This document shows positions 11,230-22,564 of a DNA stretch of 64,000 bases, one piece after another. The translations under genes and the position numbers were made by a program. Every line of letters starts with the position of its first letter. Position 1 is the stretch's first letter. Source of the stretch: Saturnia japonica. Lineage: Eukaryota; Arthropoda; Insecta; Lepidoptera; Saturniidae. The notes below the pieces were generated by a model that saw only the letters and a program-made list of their open reading frames with translations, searched no databases and was not told the origin of the DNA. Where the stretch lies: NCBI GenBank assembly GCA_033032175.1, contig CM065304.1:29022653-29086652 (forward strand), in the 5' to 3' direction.

Positions 11230-11985
11230 CATTAATACTAGCGATCGCCCTAAGCTCGAAATTCGACCAGCGACTTTTTGAACATAGACTATTTTCTTTT
11301 TGATATTTGCAATATTCACGAACCTAAACAATGAGTATTATCTTGTATTGTTTTAGATGTTTTCTCCCTAGCATGCGGGGTAGGAATTTGGATAGGTATG
11401 TTGCCGGCCGCCACTCACCTCGGGCGTGCTGATGTTGATTTTCGTGGCTTCTATGCACTGCACATCACGCACTGTTGAAGCACTATGGAACCCCGGGGGG
11501 GTTTGTGAAGTCCGAGCTTAACTATTATTTCATTTATTCTTTTAATTTGCGACGGAGACGCAATAGTTTCATGCGCTCTGTTAGGCGACACGTTTTTGTC
11601 TTTTCTGTTTTTTCAACTGTCACTCGTCGCACGTGAGTTTTTGGTTTTGTTTGTAGATGGCGCTAATTGTGGCCGAGGTAGGAAAAGTTATGAAGGAATA
11701 TATGCATGTTGTAACATATCTACATCACTTCTTTTCACTTTTCGTTTAGTGACAATGTCAATATTTAGGGGGTCTAAGTTCAATGGCACTGGTCCTGTTA
11801 GGATTCGCAGTATTAATTTATTTAATTTAATATATTAGTAACAGATATTATAGATAATTTTTAGCTTTCTGCACTCCTTCTCTATATAAACTTTAACCAT
11901 GCCAAATCTCACAGACTTCCATTCACGCAATACGCTTAAAAAGGGCAAAAAGCTTTTGCTTCACGTATTAATATATAGATTACAT
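11230..11985 (+). repeat. Dispersed repeat family C, copy 1 (interrupted by solo LTR)
   Basis: Starts TACTAGCGATCGCCCTAAG and continues after the solo LTR at 11722 to about 11980. A reverse copy without the LTR lies at 43880-44270, aligning on both sides of the insertion. Confidence 0.7.
11344..11716. mobile_element. Solo LTR with 5-bp target duplication TATCT
   Basis: 373 bp, beginning TGTATTG and ending GTAACA (TG...CA), flanked by TATCT at 11339-11343 and 11717-11721. The related sequence at 43880-44270 (reverse) has a single target copy and no insert, which fixes both borders. A second copy lies at 23314-23673. No coding capacity, and the parent LTR element is not in the window. Confidence 0.75.
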
Positions 11986-13309
11986 ATTAAAGGGCCTAAA
12001 AACCTTAGTTTAAATAAAATTAAAACCACAAAATGACAAAACTTACACTTATTATTTAAACCTACTGATGGCTTTAGACAGTTATGTGAAACTTTAATGA
12101 TATTAGAAATGGCTTTGTAGACTTCATTGAAGGTTAAAAACCAATAGTGCTTTGTTTAATTTCTAGCGAAAAGGACGTATAACTTTTTTATCAATCAATT
12201 TTTAGACCCATTTTTAGCCATTTTCTTTTCCTAAAATAAATTTACACTTTCAAAAAATATTTTCGAAAATTCGAAAATTCGGTGGTCTTTGGTTTTTTGT
12301 TTATGCACGACTTTTGCTACTATAATATAGCTTAGTCAAGAAGTTAGAACACAGGTTAAATCTTATTAGTGAAAATTTAAATTCATGTAGAAATATGTGC
12401 AAAAATTTCAAATCCGCACATGAAGTTTCGAAATTATAAATAATCAAAGATTAAAAAAAAGGATCAAGATTTCTGCATATTATTGCAATGTATTGGTGTT
12501 AAAGAAATAAACAAAATAAAATTTCCGAAAAGAATGTTAACTCCAGGCGTGTGCCAGAAACAATTAATTATCCATTAAAAATTCATATACAAGTCCTAAG
12601 ATCGACATAACTCCAAAATAAAATAAGAATCACAAAGTCTATTTGTTTCGTATATTTAAAAGTAACGTATATCTTTGATTTGAGTGTTGAAATGAAACTG
12701 CAATTAAATTATATATATTTATTACTTAAAGACTTTAAAACAGATTAGTATAAAGCTAAACATCGACCAAGAAGTTTGAGCAGCGAAAAAATTAGTATAA
12801 AAAGTCTCTCCTTTTAAAACACAGTGAGTAGGCCATTTATGTTTTGCAAGAGGAACTTTATTTTAAGGATCTTTAAGACGATCATTATAAAATGTCATCA
12901 TTTATCTGACTGAGATCATAAATAGAAACAAAAGCTATTGACAATTTAAATTAGCAATAACCGTTGATGCTTCAATGCTTCAATATATAACATTTTAAAA
13001 TTCCTTAATTAGGTACCAAAAAGACAATTAGTAGCTAAATAATTTCGCATAATTACTTTTTTATAATAATGTACATTATATTGATCGGAGTCCAAACAAT
13101 ATCAATAAATATTTTAAAAAATATCAGCCTTATCAAGACAAAACTATCACTAACAAATCATTATCAAAACAATCAGACTAACATAATTGTAACATACATT
13201 AAAGTGATCGACTGAAGCACCATCAATCTATTGCATCGTTGTCGCTCCATAAACTTGAATACTGACAGTTTGAAGTGATCGCTTCGAGGATTTTTAAATG
13301 ATGTATTTT
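11986..13309. other. AT-rich flank downstream of the PDZ gene
   Basis: No ORF of note and no recognised repeat. The part nearest 13309 is probably the 3' UTR of the minus-strand PDZ gene. Confidence 0.35.
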
Positions 13310-14944
13310 TTATAATCTAGTTATCTCTGAACTGACATTAGAGTCTTTTTTCTTATACGAATGCGTTGGATAAATGAAATGATGCGTATGGTATCCCACA
13401 CTGTGGCTTTCTAAAGGACTCTTAGTAGCACTCATCCTGCGGTAGTATGCAATAGTTTCGTTGCATTCGCAGGCTAGTCGGCTTTCGGAGCCGCTACTGT
13501 CCAATTGGTATTTTGGTACCACGATAAGACTCTCAGTTGACTTAGTCGGGGCACAATGGTTATGACTTCTAGTATACACAGAGTAATGATGCGGTGTGGA
13601 ATTCTGACGTTGAGTCTGTTTCTCATGGTGATACTGGTATTCGTGATGACTCTGTGTGCTGCGACCGCCGTGGCTACGACCGTGGCTCTTCGATCTGCTA
13701 GATGGTTTCGGGGTGGTATCCATATATCCATATCCGAAACCATATCCTCCTATAGCTTTGGTAGTCAAGTTGTCCCACGACTTGGGCTTGACCTGTTGGT
13801 GAGAACTCTGGTATTGTATCTTTGGGGAGGACTTAGTTTCGGAACGATCAATATCCCAGAATAGTGTATCGCTACTAAGTGACGTGCTGTAACTGGAAGC
13901 AGAATTATCGCAAGGCATAGTGGCATTGCTAGTTGCGTAAGATTGTAGGCTGCATTGACTAGTCTGTGTAGATTCAGTGGTCAGATAACGGTAACGGCTG
14001 GAGCAATGCCCTGTGGTACAGACTTTTTTCGTTCGTGTATGAACAGCAGTGTCCGGTTTCTGCGTTGACTTGTCGACCTGTTGACACTTCTCCTTTCTTT
14101 TATGTTCTTTTGAGCAATCCTTTTTTCTTCGCACTTTTTTTCTTGTATTAGGAACACAATGTGGATCACAACACGGGCTAGCCAAGTCATAAGCTTCAAG
14201 ACTGTTTGCATCTTGATTGTTATACGTAGTCACACAAGGAGCACAGCTGTGGCTGTGGTTGCTCCTGTGAACTTTTTGATGTTTTCTGTTAGTGACTTTG
14301 ATCCCCTCAGACGATGGACAAGAATCCATGGATGGTTTAACAACGTAATGTTGACAGCTAAGCCTATTTCTTGGAGAACCAACAGTAATTACGAAGCCAC
14401 CGGTACGAGTGTTCGGTTGAATCAGACAAGCACCATAACGAGGATCCAAATATTGATACATAAAAACATTGGGCTGTGGTGGTTTACCAGCAGTAATATT
14501 TTCGCTAGACAAAGTTGGTCTACAATATGTGTTATTAAGATTAATTTCAGTACCATTATTTTCTTCATTATCTGAAATTACATCAGAAGGCGATGCTTTC
14601 TTTTTTTGTGATGGTAGGCTATGAGTTTTCCAGTTGGAATCAAACAATTGTCTCTCACGCACGGTAAGATGATCAAGTTCCCGCATTTTAGATTGTAGTG
14701 TTCGCTGGAGATTAATGTACTTGAGATGAAGTTCAACTTTTCGTACGCAATCTTCAAATATTACAACCATTCGCATTCTTGAATCGCAGCTGTTAATGGC
14801 ATCCACGATGACAGCATGTTCGGCTCGTTCTACATCAGCTCCGTTTATAGATAAAATTACATCTCCTTCTCTCATGCCGGCCACTGTTGCAGGGCCTTCG
14901 CATTCCACGTGGTCTACGTACGTGATCACTTCAATTTCTTGTTC
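13310..14944 (-). CDS. Exon 3 of Tamalin-like PDZ gene
   Basis: The acceptor TTTCAG precedes 14944. It encodes the rest of the PDZ domain, the coiled coil and the low-complexity tail, and ends with TAA at 13312-13310. Confidence 0.85.
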   Translation of the reverse strand, partial: EQEIEVITYVDHVECEGPATVAGMREGDVILSINGADVERAEHAVIVDAINSCDSRMRMVVIFEDCVRKVELHLKYINLQRTLQSKMRELDHLTVRERQLFDSNWKTHSLPSQKKKASPSDVISDNEENNGTEINLNNTYCRPTLSSENITAGKPPQPNVFMYQYLDPRYGACLIQPNTRTGGFVITVGSPRNRLSCQHYVVKPSMDSCPSSEGIKVTNRKHQKVHRSNHSHSCAPCVTTYNNQDANSLEAYDLASPCCDPHCVPNTRKKVRRKKDCSKEHKRKEKCQQVDKSTQKPDTAVHTRTKKVCTTGHCSSRYRYLTTESTQTSQCSLQSYATSNATMPCDNSASSYSTSLSSDTLFWDIDRSETKSSPKIQYQSSHQQVKPKSWDNLTTKAIGGYGFGYGYMDTTPKPSSRSKSHGRSHGGRSTQSHHEYQYHHEKQTQRQNSTPHHYSVYTRSHNHCAPTKSTESLIVVPKYQLDSSGSESRLACECNETIAYYRRMSATKSPLESHSVGYHTHHFIYPTHSYKKKDSNVSSEITRL

Positions 14945-15508
14945 CTGAAACAATACGCGATATATTTAAGCTCTACAGTATATGTTACATTCTACTTTAT
15001 TTCTATATATAATAAGTGCTGTGGATCGGAAATAACACCTATCTTTTTATAGTTATAGTTTACTATAAGTATTGGCAGCATGTTTTTGTGTTTTGAATTT
15101 AAGGAAATGTCAGGAAAATAACAAGAAATGTATGCCGTAGAAATGTAGAGAGAGATCCAATAAATTGTGTTGAAAACGAACCAAGCAGTGAATTATTATT
15201 ATTATTTACTACATAGTGTACACACCTTTTTATAATGGATTCCATAGCTCTGTAGCGTGAAACCGTAACTTCCATTTTTCTTTTCGATTATGATGGTACG
15301 TCTTCTCCAGTCTTCTTCATTCTTGCCACTACTAGGCCTCTCGAATTTCATTGATTCTCTTATCTATCAAACAATTTAAACATTTTTATCTTATTTAATA
15401 TTTTTTGGTAAAAATATACTCATTAAATATTTTAATAGTTGTACTTACGGATGTGTCTAAGGAATCTTCTTTGGACTCAATACTGAGAATTTTCTTGCCG
15501 TTACTCAT
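13310..15508 (-). CDS. Tamalin/CYTIP-type PDZ scaffold protein, 3 exons
   Basis: Exons 15508-15449, 15363-15226 and 14944-13310 join in phase 0 to give 610 residues. A PDZ domain spans about residues 43-130, with carboxylate-binding loop YGFT (53-56) and a His at the start of helix B (about 109), typical of class I ligand binding. The text around [12 protein letters not shown] and YINLQRTLQ matches vertebrate Tamalin (GRASP)/CYTIP. A coiled-coil-like segment follows (about 133-172), then a long Ser/His/Tyr-rich low-complexity region with a Lys/Arg cluster. The last residues are ITRL, a class I PDZ ligand. In vertebrates Tamalin links receptors to cytohesin Arf exchange factors. That role here is by family only. 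Confidence 0.85.
15226..15363 (-). CDS. Exon 2 of Tamalin-like PDZ gene
   Basis: 46 codons after acceptor TTGATAG, with donor GTGTGT (15225-15220). It encodes the first PDZ strand and the YGFT loop, so it is essential to the domain even though no ATG-initiated ORF shows it in this frame. Confidence 0.8.
15449..15508 (-). CDS. Exon 1 of Tamalin-like PDZ gene
   Basis: 20 codons starting at ATG 15508 and ending at donor GTAAGTAC (15448-15441). Too short to stand as an ORF, but supported by the in-phase donor and an upstream in-frame context compatible with initiation. Confidence 0.65.
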
Positions 15509-15714
15509 ATTACTTGGGCATCTTTCACTTAATTTAGGTGAATTCATAACAAGTTATGTACTAACAACTAGGCTTTTTAAAATCAAACTATTTTCCAATT
15601 TACTAAAGACAGTTTGTCTTCATTATAAATCTCTTTCAATTTTGTTTGTTCCAGCATTATTAATGTGCTTACCGCGAATACTGTGACTTCAAAGTAGCAA
15701 ATCATTAAGTTGTT

Positions 15715-15825
15715 CTAAAGGCGCATGCGTGAGATTCGCACATGCGTCTCAGGTTCACGCGAACTGATGCTGATAAACGACGACGTTTTAACATTGTCCG
15801 GGTGCTTAACCGCTAACTGAACAGT
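15715..15825 (-). promoter_or_regulatory. Candidate promoter of the Tamalin-like gene
   Basis: Within 320 bp upstream of the ATG are two NRF-1/Ewg-like motifs (GGCGCATGCGTG at about 15720 and CGCACATGCGTC at about 15737) and, on the minus strand, TTCAGTT at 15821-15815, an arthropod initiator. No TATA box is seen, consistent with a CpG-containing housekeeping-type promoter. Motif inspection only. Confidence 0.3.
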
Positions 15826-16274
15826 CTGTAATTCCCCTTAAAATAACTGTCAATGTTTACGCACTTGCGCTTTAGTCTTATCATTTTAGAATTATCTTTA
15901 CAACATTAAATATTACTTTCATTTATCAACTGCTAAATTCACTTTCTACTTTTCTATTTATACGTAAATATCTATTTATATGAAAGTAGTTTAAAATAAT
16001 CTAATACTGATTAAGATGATATATAATATTTTATTAAATAATATGAACTAGAGTATTTATTTTAGCATATTGCACTACGCTCGTATTAGTTATAGGAAAA
16101 GGAATATTAGTTAAATTGTTAGAAAGAGATAAAAGCGGCGGTAAAGACAAAGCCTGAATTCCAACATCTTCCACAGACACGATAATGTAATTTGAATCGT
16201 ATTTTGATCGTGGTATTACAGCTGCAGCATTAAAATTGTACTATGAAATGGTTATCATTGAAGGATGTTTGCAA
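15826..16274. other. Intergenic, nothing recognised
   Basis: AT-rich sequence without ORFs or recognised repeats. Confidence 0.35.
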
Positions 16275-16415
16275 ATTTAAAAATAACAATAAAAGCCCTC
16301 AACTTACAGTTGAGGTTGTTCCATCGACATAGTGACCGTTGAAATGAGATGGTGACCGTTATATGGCGGTAGTCGAGATCATGGTAGTTGAGGGCTTTTA
16401 TTATTATTTTTAAAT
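16275..16415. mobile_element. 141-bp MITE with 30-bp terminal inverted repeats
   Basis: The arms 16275-16304 and 16386-16415 are inverted copies with one mismatch, both containing AAAAGCCCTCAACT. The middle repeats a GTGACCGTT motif. The size, arms and lack of coding capacity fit a miniature inverted-repeat DNA transposon. The superfamily is not resolved. Confidence 0.75.
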
Positions 16416-17147
16416 GATTTTAGATAAATCTAATATTTAAAAATATCTGTTCGATCTAAATTTTCAACGATAGATATCGTTATTTGGTGCTTGCACTATC
16501 AAGATTTTTATTCAATTAGTCTATAATCAGACATACTATAAAGCATTATTATTCATTGGATATTAACGGTTTATAAAAATAAAGTTATTAAATGAAATTA
16601 GCTTTTCGAAAGGATGGTTAATATTTAAAATGATTTTAGTTGGGTTTTCTCAAAGCTTTCATATACGAAATAAACTACGCGGGTGACGTCGCGGGCACAG
16701 ATAGTATAATATAAAATCTAAATGTAAATATATATATCAGTTTTCTCTATCACCACCAACCCCAATAAACTTCTCGTTGGGGTGGTAAATAGCCTTTGGT
16801 CTCCAGGTGGTAGTAAGGGAGTTTGGTCGCGGTGGGTGGTTGTGGGTGGCGAAAATTTTAAAATATATAATTCTAGAATAATCTAGAAAGTTCCGAAATG
16901 TGTAAAACTATTATAATCGATTTAAAATGTTCGAGAAATTTTTGGATTGATTGACATAATTCTAAAATGAGTACAAACTATTATAATCAATATAGGTAGA
17001 ATGTTAGAAAAAGGTCTAAATTTTTTTGATCTGGATAGTTCCAAAATGTGTACGAGTGTTATTATTGATCTAAAAGAACCAAATCGAAGTGATATACATA
17101 TAAATACTCTAGAGGATTCTGGTACTGGAAATTTCGGTGTCTGATGG

Positions 17148-17182
17148 TATATAAACCGAAATTCAGTGACTTTTCGTCAGTT
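17148..17182 (+). promoter_or_regulatory. Helitron promoter module 1 (TATA plus initiator)
   Basis: TATATAAA at 17148-17155 and TCAGTT at 17177-17182 are spaced like a standard insect core promoter (about 29 bp). Confidence 0.5.
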
Positions 17183-17386
17183 CAATCGTGTCTGTAGTCG
17201 AGTAATAATCAATTCGAATCAAAACTAAACAGTTGAAAAAAAAATTCTAGTGATTTTCATAAGTGAAAAAGCAACAAACTATTTGTATGTTCTGGAGTTT
17301 ATTAATACTAGAAATTTCGGTGAAAAAGAAAAAACTATTTGAATGTTCTGCACTGTTCTATTACTAGAAATTTCGGTCTCTGATGA

Positions 17387-17420
17387 TATATAAACCGAAT
17401 TTAGTGACTTTTCGTCAGTT
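17387..17420 (+). promoter_or_regulatory. Helitron promoter module 2
   Basis: TATATAAA at 17387-17394 and TCAGTT at 17415-17420, embedded in the same roughly 60-bp context as module 1. Confidence 0.5.
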
Positions 17421-17565
17421 CAATGGTGTTTGCAGTAGAGTGAAGATTAACTAGAACCAAGAGTAAAGTTACTAAAAAAATTCAAGTAGTTTTGACAAGT
17501 GAAAAAGAATAAACTATTTGAATGTTCTGGACTGTTCTAATAGTAGAAGTTTCGGTCTCTGATGG

Positions 17566-17600
17566 TATATAAACCGAAATGCAGTGACTTTTCGTTACTG
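17566..17600 (+). promoter_or_regulatory. Helitron promoter module 3 (initiator degenerate)
   Basis: TATATAAA at 17566-17573 in the same context. The initiator is changed to TTACTG. Nearest to the coding remnant. Confidence 0.4.
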
Positions 17601-17737
17601 TTATAATTGTAATAATCAAGAGATTTATTTTGTGTAACTTTATTACATTGTTATTTAAGTATATACAAAATCCAAAGCGGAAAAAGTATTTACCAAATCT
17701 AAAGTGGATTCACAAAAAAGAAAAGTAACATCTCAAA

Positions 17738-19260
17738 ATGAAACAGAAGAACAAAGGGAAAACAGCTTTCGAATATTCGTCAAGGAAAATACTTAGAAAA
17801 AATCAAACCGAAGAAGAAAGAGCACGCATTAACGAAGAAACCCGATCCCGAGTCAAATAGATTCGTAATCGTCAGTCTGCTGACCAACGTGAATTGGAAA
17901 AGAGAAATGGTCACTCTACGCCAACAACGAGCTGCTACTCATGAGAGTTAAGAAATTCATGCATTCCATTATGATTGCCAAAAAAAATATAGTGACCATC
18001 CAAATATTGTTATCGCAAAAATGAATACGACATGCGAGTTTTGTCATGCACGGAAATTCAAGGGAGAGACTGCTGGTATGTACTGCTCAAGTGGTAAAAT
18101 CAATTTACCAGCATTAAATGTATCACCACCAGAATTACTCGCATATATGAATGGAGAAACACCAGTTTCCAATCATTTACTACAAAATATACGTCGGTAC
18201 CACTGTTGTTTTCAAATTACTTCATTTGGAGCTACTTTAATATGTCAGGAAGAAAATTTCACTCCAGTTTTCTAGCTTCAAGGCCAAATTTATCACCGAG
18301 TAGGGTCACTTATACCGATGTCTAATGAAACTCCAAAGTTTCTTCAAGTATACTTTATTGGTGACGAAGACCTTGAAATCGATCAACGTTGCTCTCACAT
18401 TCAGGGACTATAACGAGACATTATTTATCAAATGGGTTGTTACATGTACACCAATGAAGCGATTCAAAGAATTTTAAGTTTTCCAATTCACGATCGAGAT
18501 CCGCCGGTTCTCTATTTATCTGTCTGGACAACGTGTGTTTTTCACTACAGAAACGGCACAAAAAGTTGCGACAGAACCACCAACAACTTTAACAGTGTTT
18601 TTTGAACTATGCCAGAAAGACCTATTTACTAAGACTTTACTTTATTCAGAAGTACCAAACCATTATACATGGAATAAAACAAGTAAACAATTTAATCCTC
18701 GAAAACGTGGAATGCCAGTAGAAGGACATGATGGAGTATTCAAGAGTAACACAATAGGACGAGTCTACGCAGTGCATCCAAAAAACGCTGAATGTTTCTA
18801 TCTACGTTTATTAAATTATTACCACACACTATTCGTGGCCCAACGTGTTTTGAAGGCCTAAAAACTATCAATGGTTATATTTATGAAACATATCGAGAGG
18901 CATGTCAAAGATTAGGTCTACTAGAAAACGATAATCATTGGGAGTTAGCTATTAACGGATCAGTCCAAACGGCAATAGCGAATAAAATTCGTAAGCAATT
19001 TGCAATTATATTAACTACATGTAATCCTTGTAATCCAAATTGAATATGGCTTAAATATTGAGAATATATGAGCGATGACATCTTGACTGAATTACGACAA
19101 CAAAACCCGGACTTAGAAATTGAGGTCAATGAAGAAATTTTTAACAAATAAATATCTAACCAAATGTTACTACAACTAGATGTTCAATCTCCTTAAAGAA
19201 ATCATTTGGATGCTATGAACAGTGAATTTTTTTGAGAAACGAATTATAATATCGACGAAT
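17738..19260 (+). pseudogene. Helitron Rep-helicase protein, internally deleted remnant
   Basis: ATG at 17738 begins a charged N-terminus; 18021 on encodes a Cys-rich helitron-like N-terminal part (CEFCHARKF, CCFQITSFGA), then RVGSLIPMSNETPKFLQVYF. Near 18425 the sequence jumps to ILSFPIHDRDPPV, so the HUH nuclease part is missing. The stretch continues through VYAVHPKNAECFYLRL and the region before the helicase, ending near 19150 without any helicase. Several stops and frameshifts. Homologous to the fuller copy at 30376-34795. Confidence 0.75.
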
Positions 19261-19264
19261 TTGG

Positions 19265-19645
19265 GTTTTTATGCCTACAATTACGTGGTACATTAATTCG
19301 CTATATCTCTTATGGTTTACTCAGTGTAAACTATTTAAGCGCTCGAATTGATTCACCATGACTGGTATTTTTTATTTGTGCGGAACCCTAATTATTTTTC
19401 TAAAATAAAAGTAGCCTGAGTTACTCCCTATAACATCACCTATCTATCAGTGAAAGTCCCGTCAAAATCGGTCCAACCGTTTCGGAGATTACCGGGAACA
19501 AACAGTCAACGAGACAAAAATTTTAAAAAGTTGGTTTTTTGTTATAGGTGTCGTATATACTTCCACATACATTTAGTAAAAAGCTGTTATTTTGACATTA
19601 CAAACAGAAACTTCCTCTTTATTAATTGTATAGAATATAGACTAA
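19265..19645 (+). repeat. Dispersed repeat family A, copy 2 (3' part)
   Basis: Matches the last 370 bp of family A, including AAAGTCCCGTCAAAATCGG and TTTTGACATTACAAACAGA. It directly follows the Helitron remnant. Confidence 0.7.
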
Positions 19646-19649
19646 CACC

Positions 19650-20900
19650 CTGAATCCCTGAATCCGCCACTGCGTATCGAATGACTCTTCAGCTCAAGAA
19701 CTACTTACGTGCTCTTGAAATTTCCTGTTTCATTATTTGTTTGGTTTGTAATGATACCCACTTGTTAAACTATAGCGTGTACAACATACCTGGAAATATT
19801 GAAATATAATATATCATATTGGGCACAAATTTGAGCAAAGCTTGCGCTACAAACAAACCAGGCCGCGTCTAATGCCTTTTCCTTTATTACATGTAATAAA
19901 ACGAAGTGACTGAACGTGACAGGCGACGTTACTTTTAACTAAATTAAGTCTAGAGAAAATAGTTAAAAACCTTGGAATATTACAATTATACAATAAAATT
20001 AATTAAATAATATACATTAATTAGTAAAAAGTACCTGTCATTCAAGTAAAAACTCAGTCTCGGTTTGCGTACCTAATTTAATAAAAAAATTATAAAAGTA
20101 ATTTAAAAAGTTAATTTTAAATATCAAATAAAAAATTAAAGCTACTTTGAACAATTATGCAATGTAGAAGATATTTTTATTTCACATTTCTATGAATATT
20201 CATGACACTCAAGGAACTTTTATTTTCATATGTCCGCTTAAACCTACTTTAGTGTCATAATTTTTAGTATTTTTTTACTGTTCGGTTTGAGAAACACCAC
20301 TATTATATATCCATGTAAAATGAAAAACAATATTATTATATTTAAAATTCTAACTCACATGTCCTTTTTTAAATCAGAAGAATTATTTAACATTCCCGCA
20401 TCCTTTACTTTACTGTCATCGCAAAACATAGAGCCAAGTATAACATGTAGATTTAGTTCGATAACTGAAATTAATTTTACACTATAAAATAAATAATGTA
20501 AGATGCTATAACGAAAGATGATTTTAGTTCTCACCGAAACACTATTGCTAAGCACTAGGCGCAGCATTTAAAAACAAGACAATACATAAAATAGAATAAT
20601 TTACTAACAATTATTGATAAACATAATTATTGAACACTGTCCAACGATGCAATATAAATTAATGTTACTGAGTTGTGAAATATTCTTTGAGTTACCTTTA
20701 TATATTTCTTCTCCAGTAATTATCGGATTCGAGACTTGTTCTTAATTGTAACTAATCTCTAAAGCCCTGAGTTATTTACTTATTTATGTGAAGAATAAGA
20801 AAAAAATTGGTAGGTACCTAATAAATAACTTATGTAGGTATTTTAATTACTGAAAATCATCATTTCGGGCATATTTTCAATTGAACAATACAACAATTAA
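19650..20900. other. AT-rich stretch, no gene recognised
   Basis: Only short chance ORFs; nothing matched. Confidence 0.35.
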
Positions 20901-21175
20901 CTGCCTCATTAGTCTAGTGGTCCCATGCGCGACTGCTATGCTCAAAGTCCTGGGTTCCATTCCCAGGTCGAGCAAAGTGTTATTCGGTTTTTTCTATGAA
21001 ATTCTCAGCAGCACCTCTGAGTTTGGCTTTGTGCCCGATTAATGGCAATAGGCTCGCTCCCTCCTATTACATGGGACCTAAAAACATACTCGATGAACTT
21101 TGAATATACATACATTAGTACACCTCTGCCTAACCCTTCGGGGAATACAGGCGTGATGGTATAATCATGATGAAC
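20901..21175 (+). mobile_element. tRNA-derived SINE, plus copy
   Basis: The head has an A box TAGTCTAGTGG and a B box-like GGGTTCCATTCCC, the pol III internal promoter of a tRNA. A roughly 200-bp unrelated body follows, ending in CAGGCGTGATGGTATAATC. A reverse copy lies at 38668-38931. Confidence 0.8.
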
Positions 21176-21329
21176 AAAAATTATAATGTATATCTCAAGA
21201 TTCGATAAAAATTTTAGCATATATAAGAAAACCCAAGATTGGCGAGTCACGATGATGAATAGGCATACGGTTCATCTGATTCTAATTGAGAACTGAATCC
21301 TACAGCTAATTTTAAACGAAATCAAACCA

Positions 21330-21670
21330 GAAGTTAAGATGGTATGTATTGCCAATAACAGGCTTCATATTGGGCAGCAGTGTACACTATGGCGCGTATA
21401 TGATGGTCACGCTCCAGTCTGATACAATTGACTCTAACTGGGGCAGTCTGACTGGTATATATCTCCACTCTACAGAAGACCGTAACCAAATAACCTTGTG
21501 TTAAAATATTCCCTGGTAAGTAGGGTATTCAAAGCTCCTTGCGAAAGGGTGCTTCTGCACCAGTGTGGCGACGCGCTTGTGTTACATATCTTTGGTGCTA
21601 CAAGCGTTCATTGACTACGGTAGCTACATACCATCAGGCGGGCCGTACACTTGTTATCATCTTTTTTAAG
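21330..21670 (+). repeat. Dispersed repeat family D, copy 1 (LINE/SINE tail type)
   Basis: Shares ATAACCTTGTGTT and ATCAGGCGGGCCGTACACTTGTT-like text with 53190-53430. Non-coding. Probably the 3' end of a retroposon. Confidence 0.5.
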
Positions 21671-22399
21671 CTATTGTATAGCTTCTATCGCGGGCCTTGA
21701 GCGTGGAGACCGAATCCAGAAATTCCGTAACGAAAATAACCTAACACCCCCCACTCCGACCGGCACAGCGGTGATACTTTGACTTGGGTGTCGCGACAGG
21801 CTCGACGGGAACACGGACTCCTCTCACCGATAGATGGCGTTGTAAAATATGTTTGATAAAAGAACGACATACATAGAGTTGCAAAACTTACATAATTTCA
21901 TTTGTTCATTATAAGTTATAAAATAAATAGTTTTTTTTACATTTTGATATATTTTAATATGCAAGTATAGCAATTTTTGTCAAATTTGAGTATTATTTCG
22001 AAAGAGAAATTACTTACGGCATACATTTTTTAAACTAAAACTAAATAAAAGCAAATTTTTGGTCAGCTGGCTTTTATTTTACTTATTTCAGATTCGGATG
22101 CCAACGGCTGGATATACATAGAAAATGATTTATTTTATTATTAATACATTTTTAGGAGTATGATAAAATTAAAATATTGTGGTTTTACAACTCTATACAA
22201 TTCGACATTCAGATGCATTTTCCAGGACCGGATCTAGAATATAATTTCTTTACGAAAAATTTGTACTTAGATCTGTATGATGATATAATAAATAGATGCA
22301 AGTAAGATATAATAAAAAGAAAGATTAATGATGACATACAAATGAAATAAAGTATACTATCTATTTTTCACTTATATTCTAATATTATGAAGCAAAAGT
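21671..22399. other. AT-rich stretch, nothing recognised
   Basis: Contains a GC-rich block at 21690-21840 with only a short ORF and no family match. Confidence 0.3.
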
Positions 22400-22560
22400 G
22401 TTTTATGTTTGCACGTTTGTGTTCTTTTTCGTTGAACGTGCTAACTAAACTACTGGTTCGGTTTGAAAAAATATTCCAAAATATTTCGCCTTAGCCTATT
22501 CCACTTATCGAAGAAAAAGGCTTTTCCGAAAAATATCATAAATACGCAACGCAAGTGAGT
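22400..22560 (+). repeat. Dispersed repeat family E, copy 1
   Basis: GTTGAACGTGCTAACTAAAC...GGTTCGGTTTGAAAAA resembles 35884-35970 and 42460-42610, where the text is GAACGCGCTAATCTC or AAACGCTAATCTCTGG. Old and diverged. Confidence 0.4.
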
Positions 22561-22564
22561 TGAT

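Noticed and set aside
20901..20975. Possible tRNA gene
   Set aside because: A and B boxes are present, but the acceptor stem does not close and a second dispersed copy with the same non-tRNA body exists, so it is a SINE.
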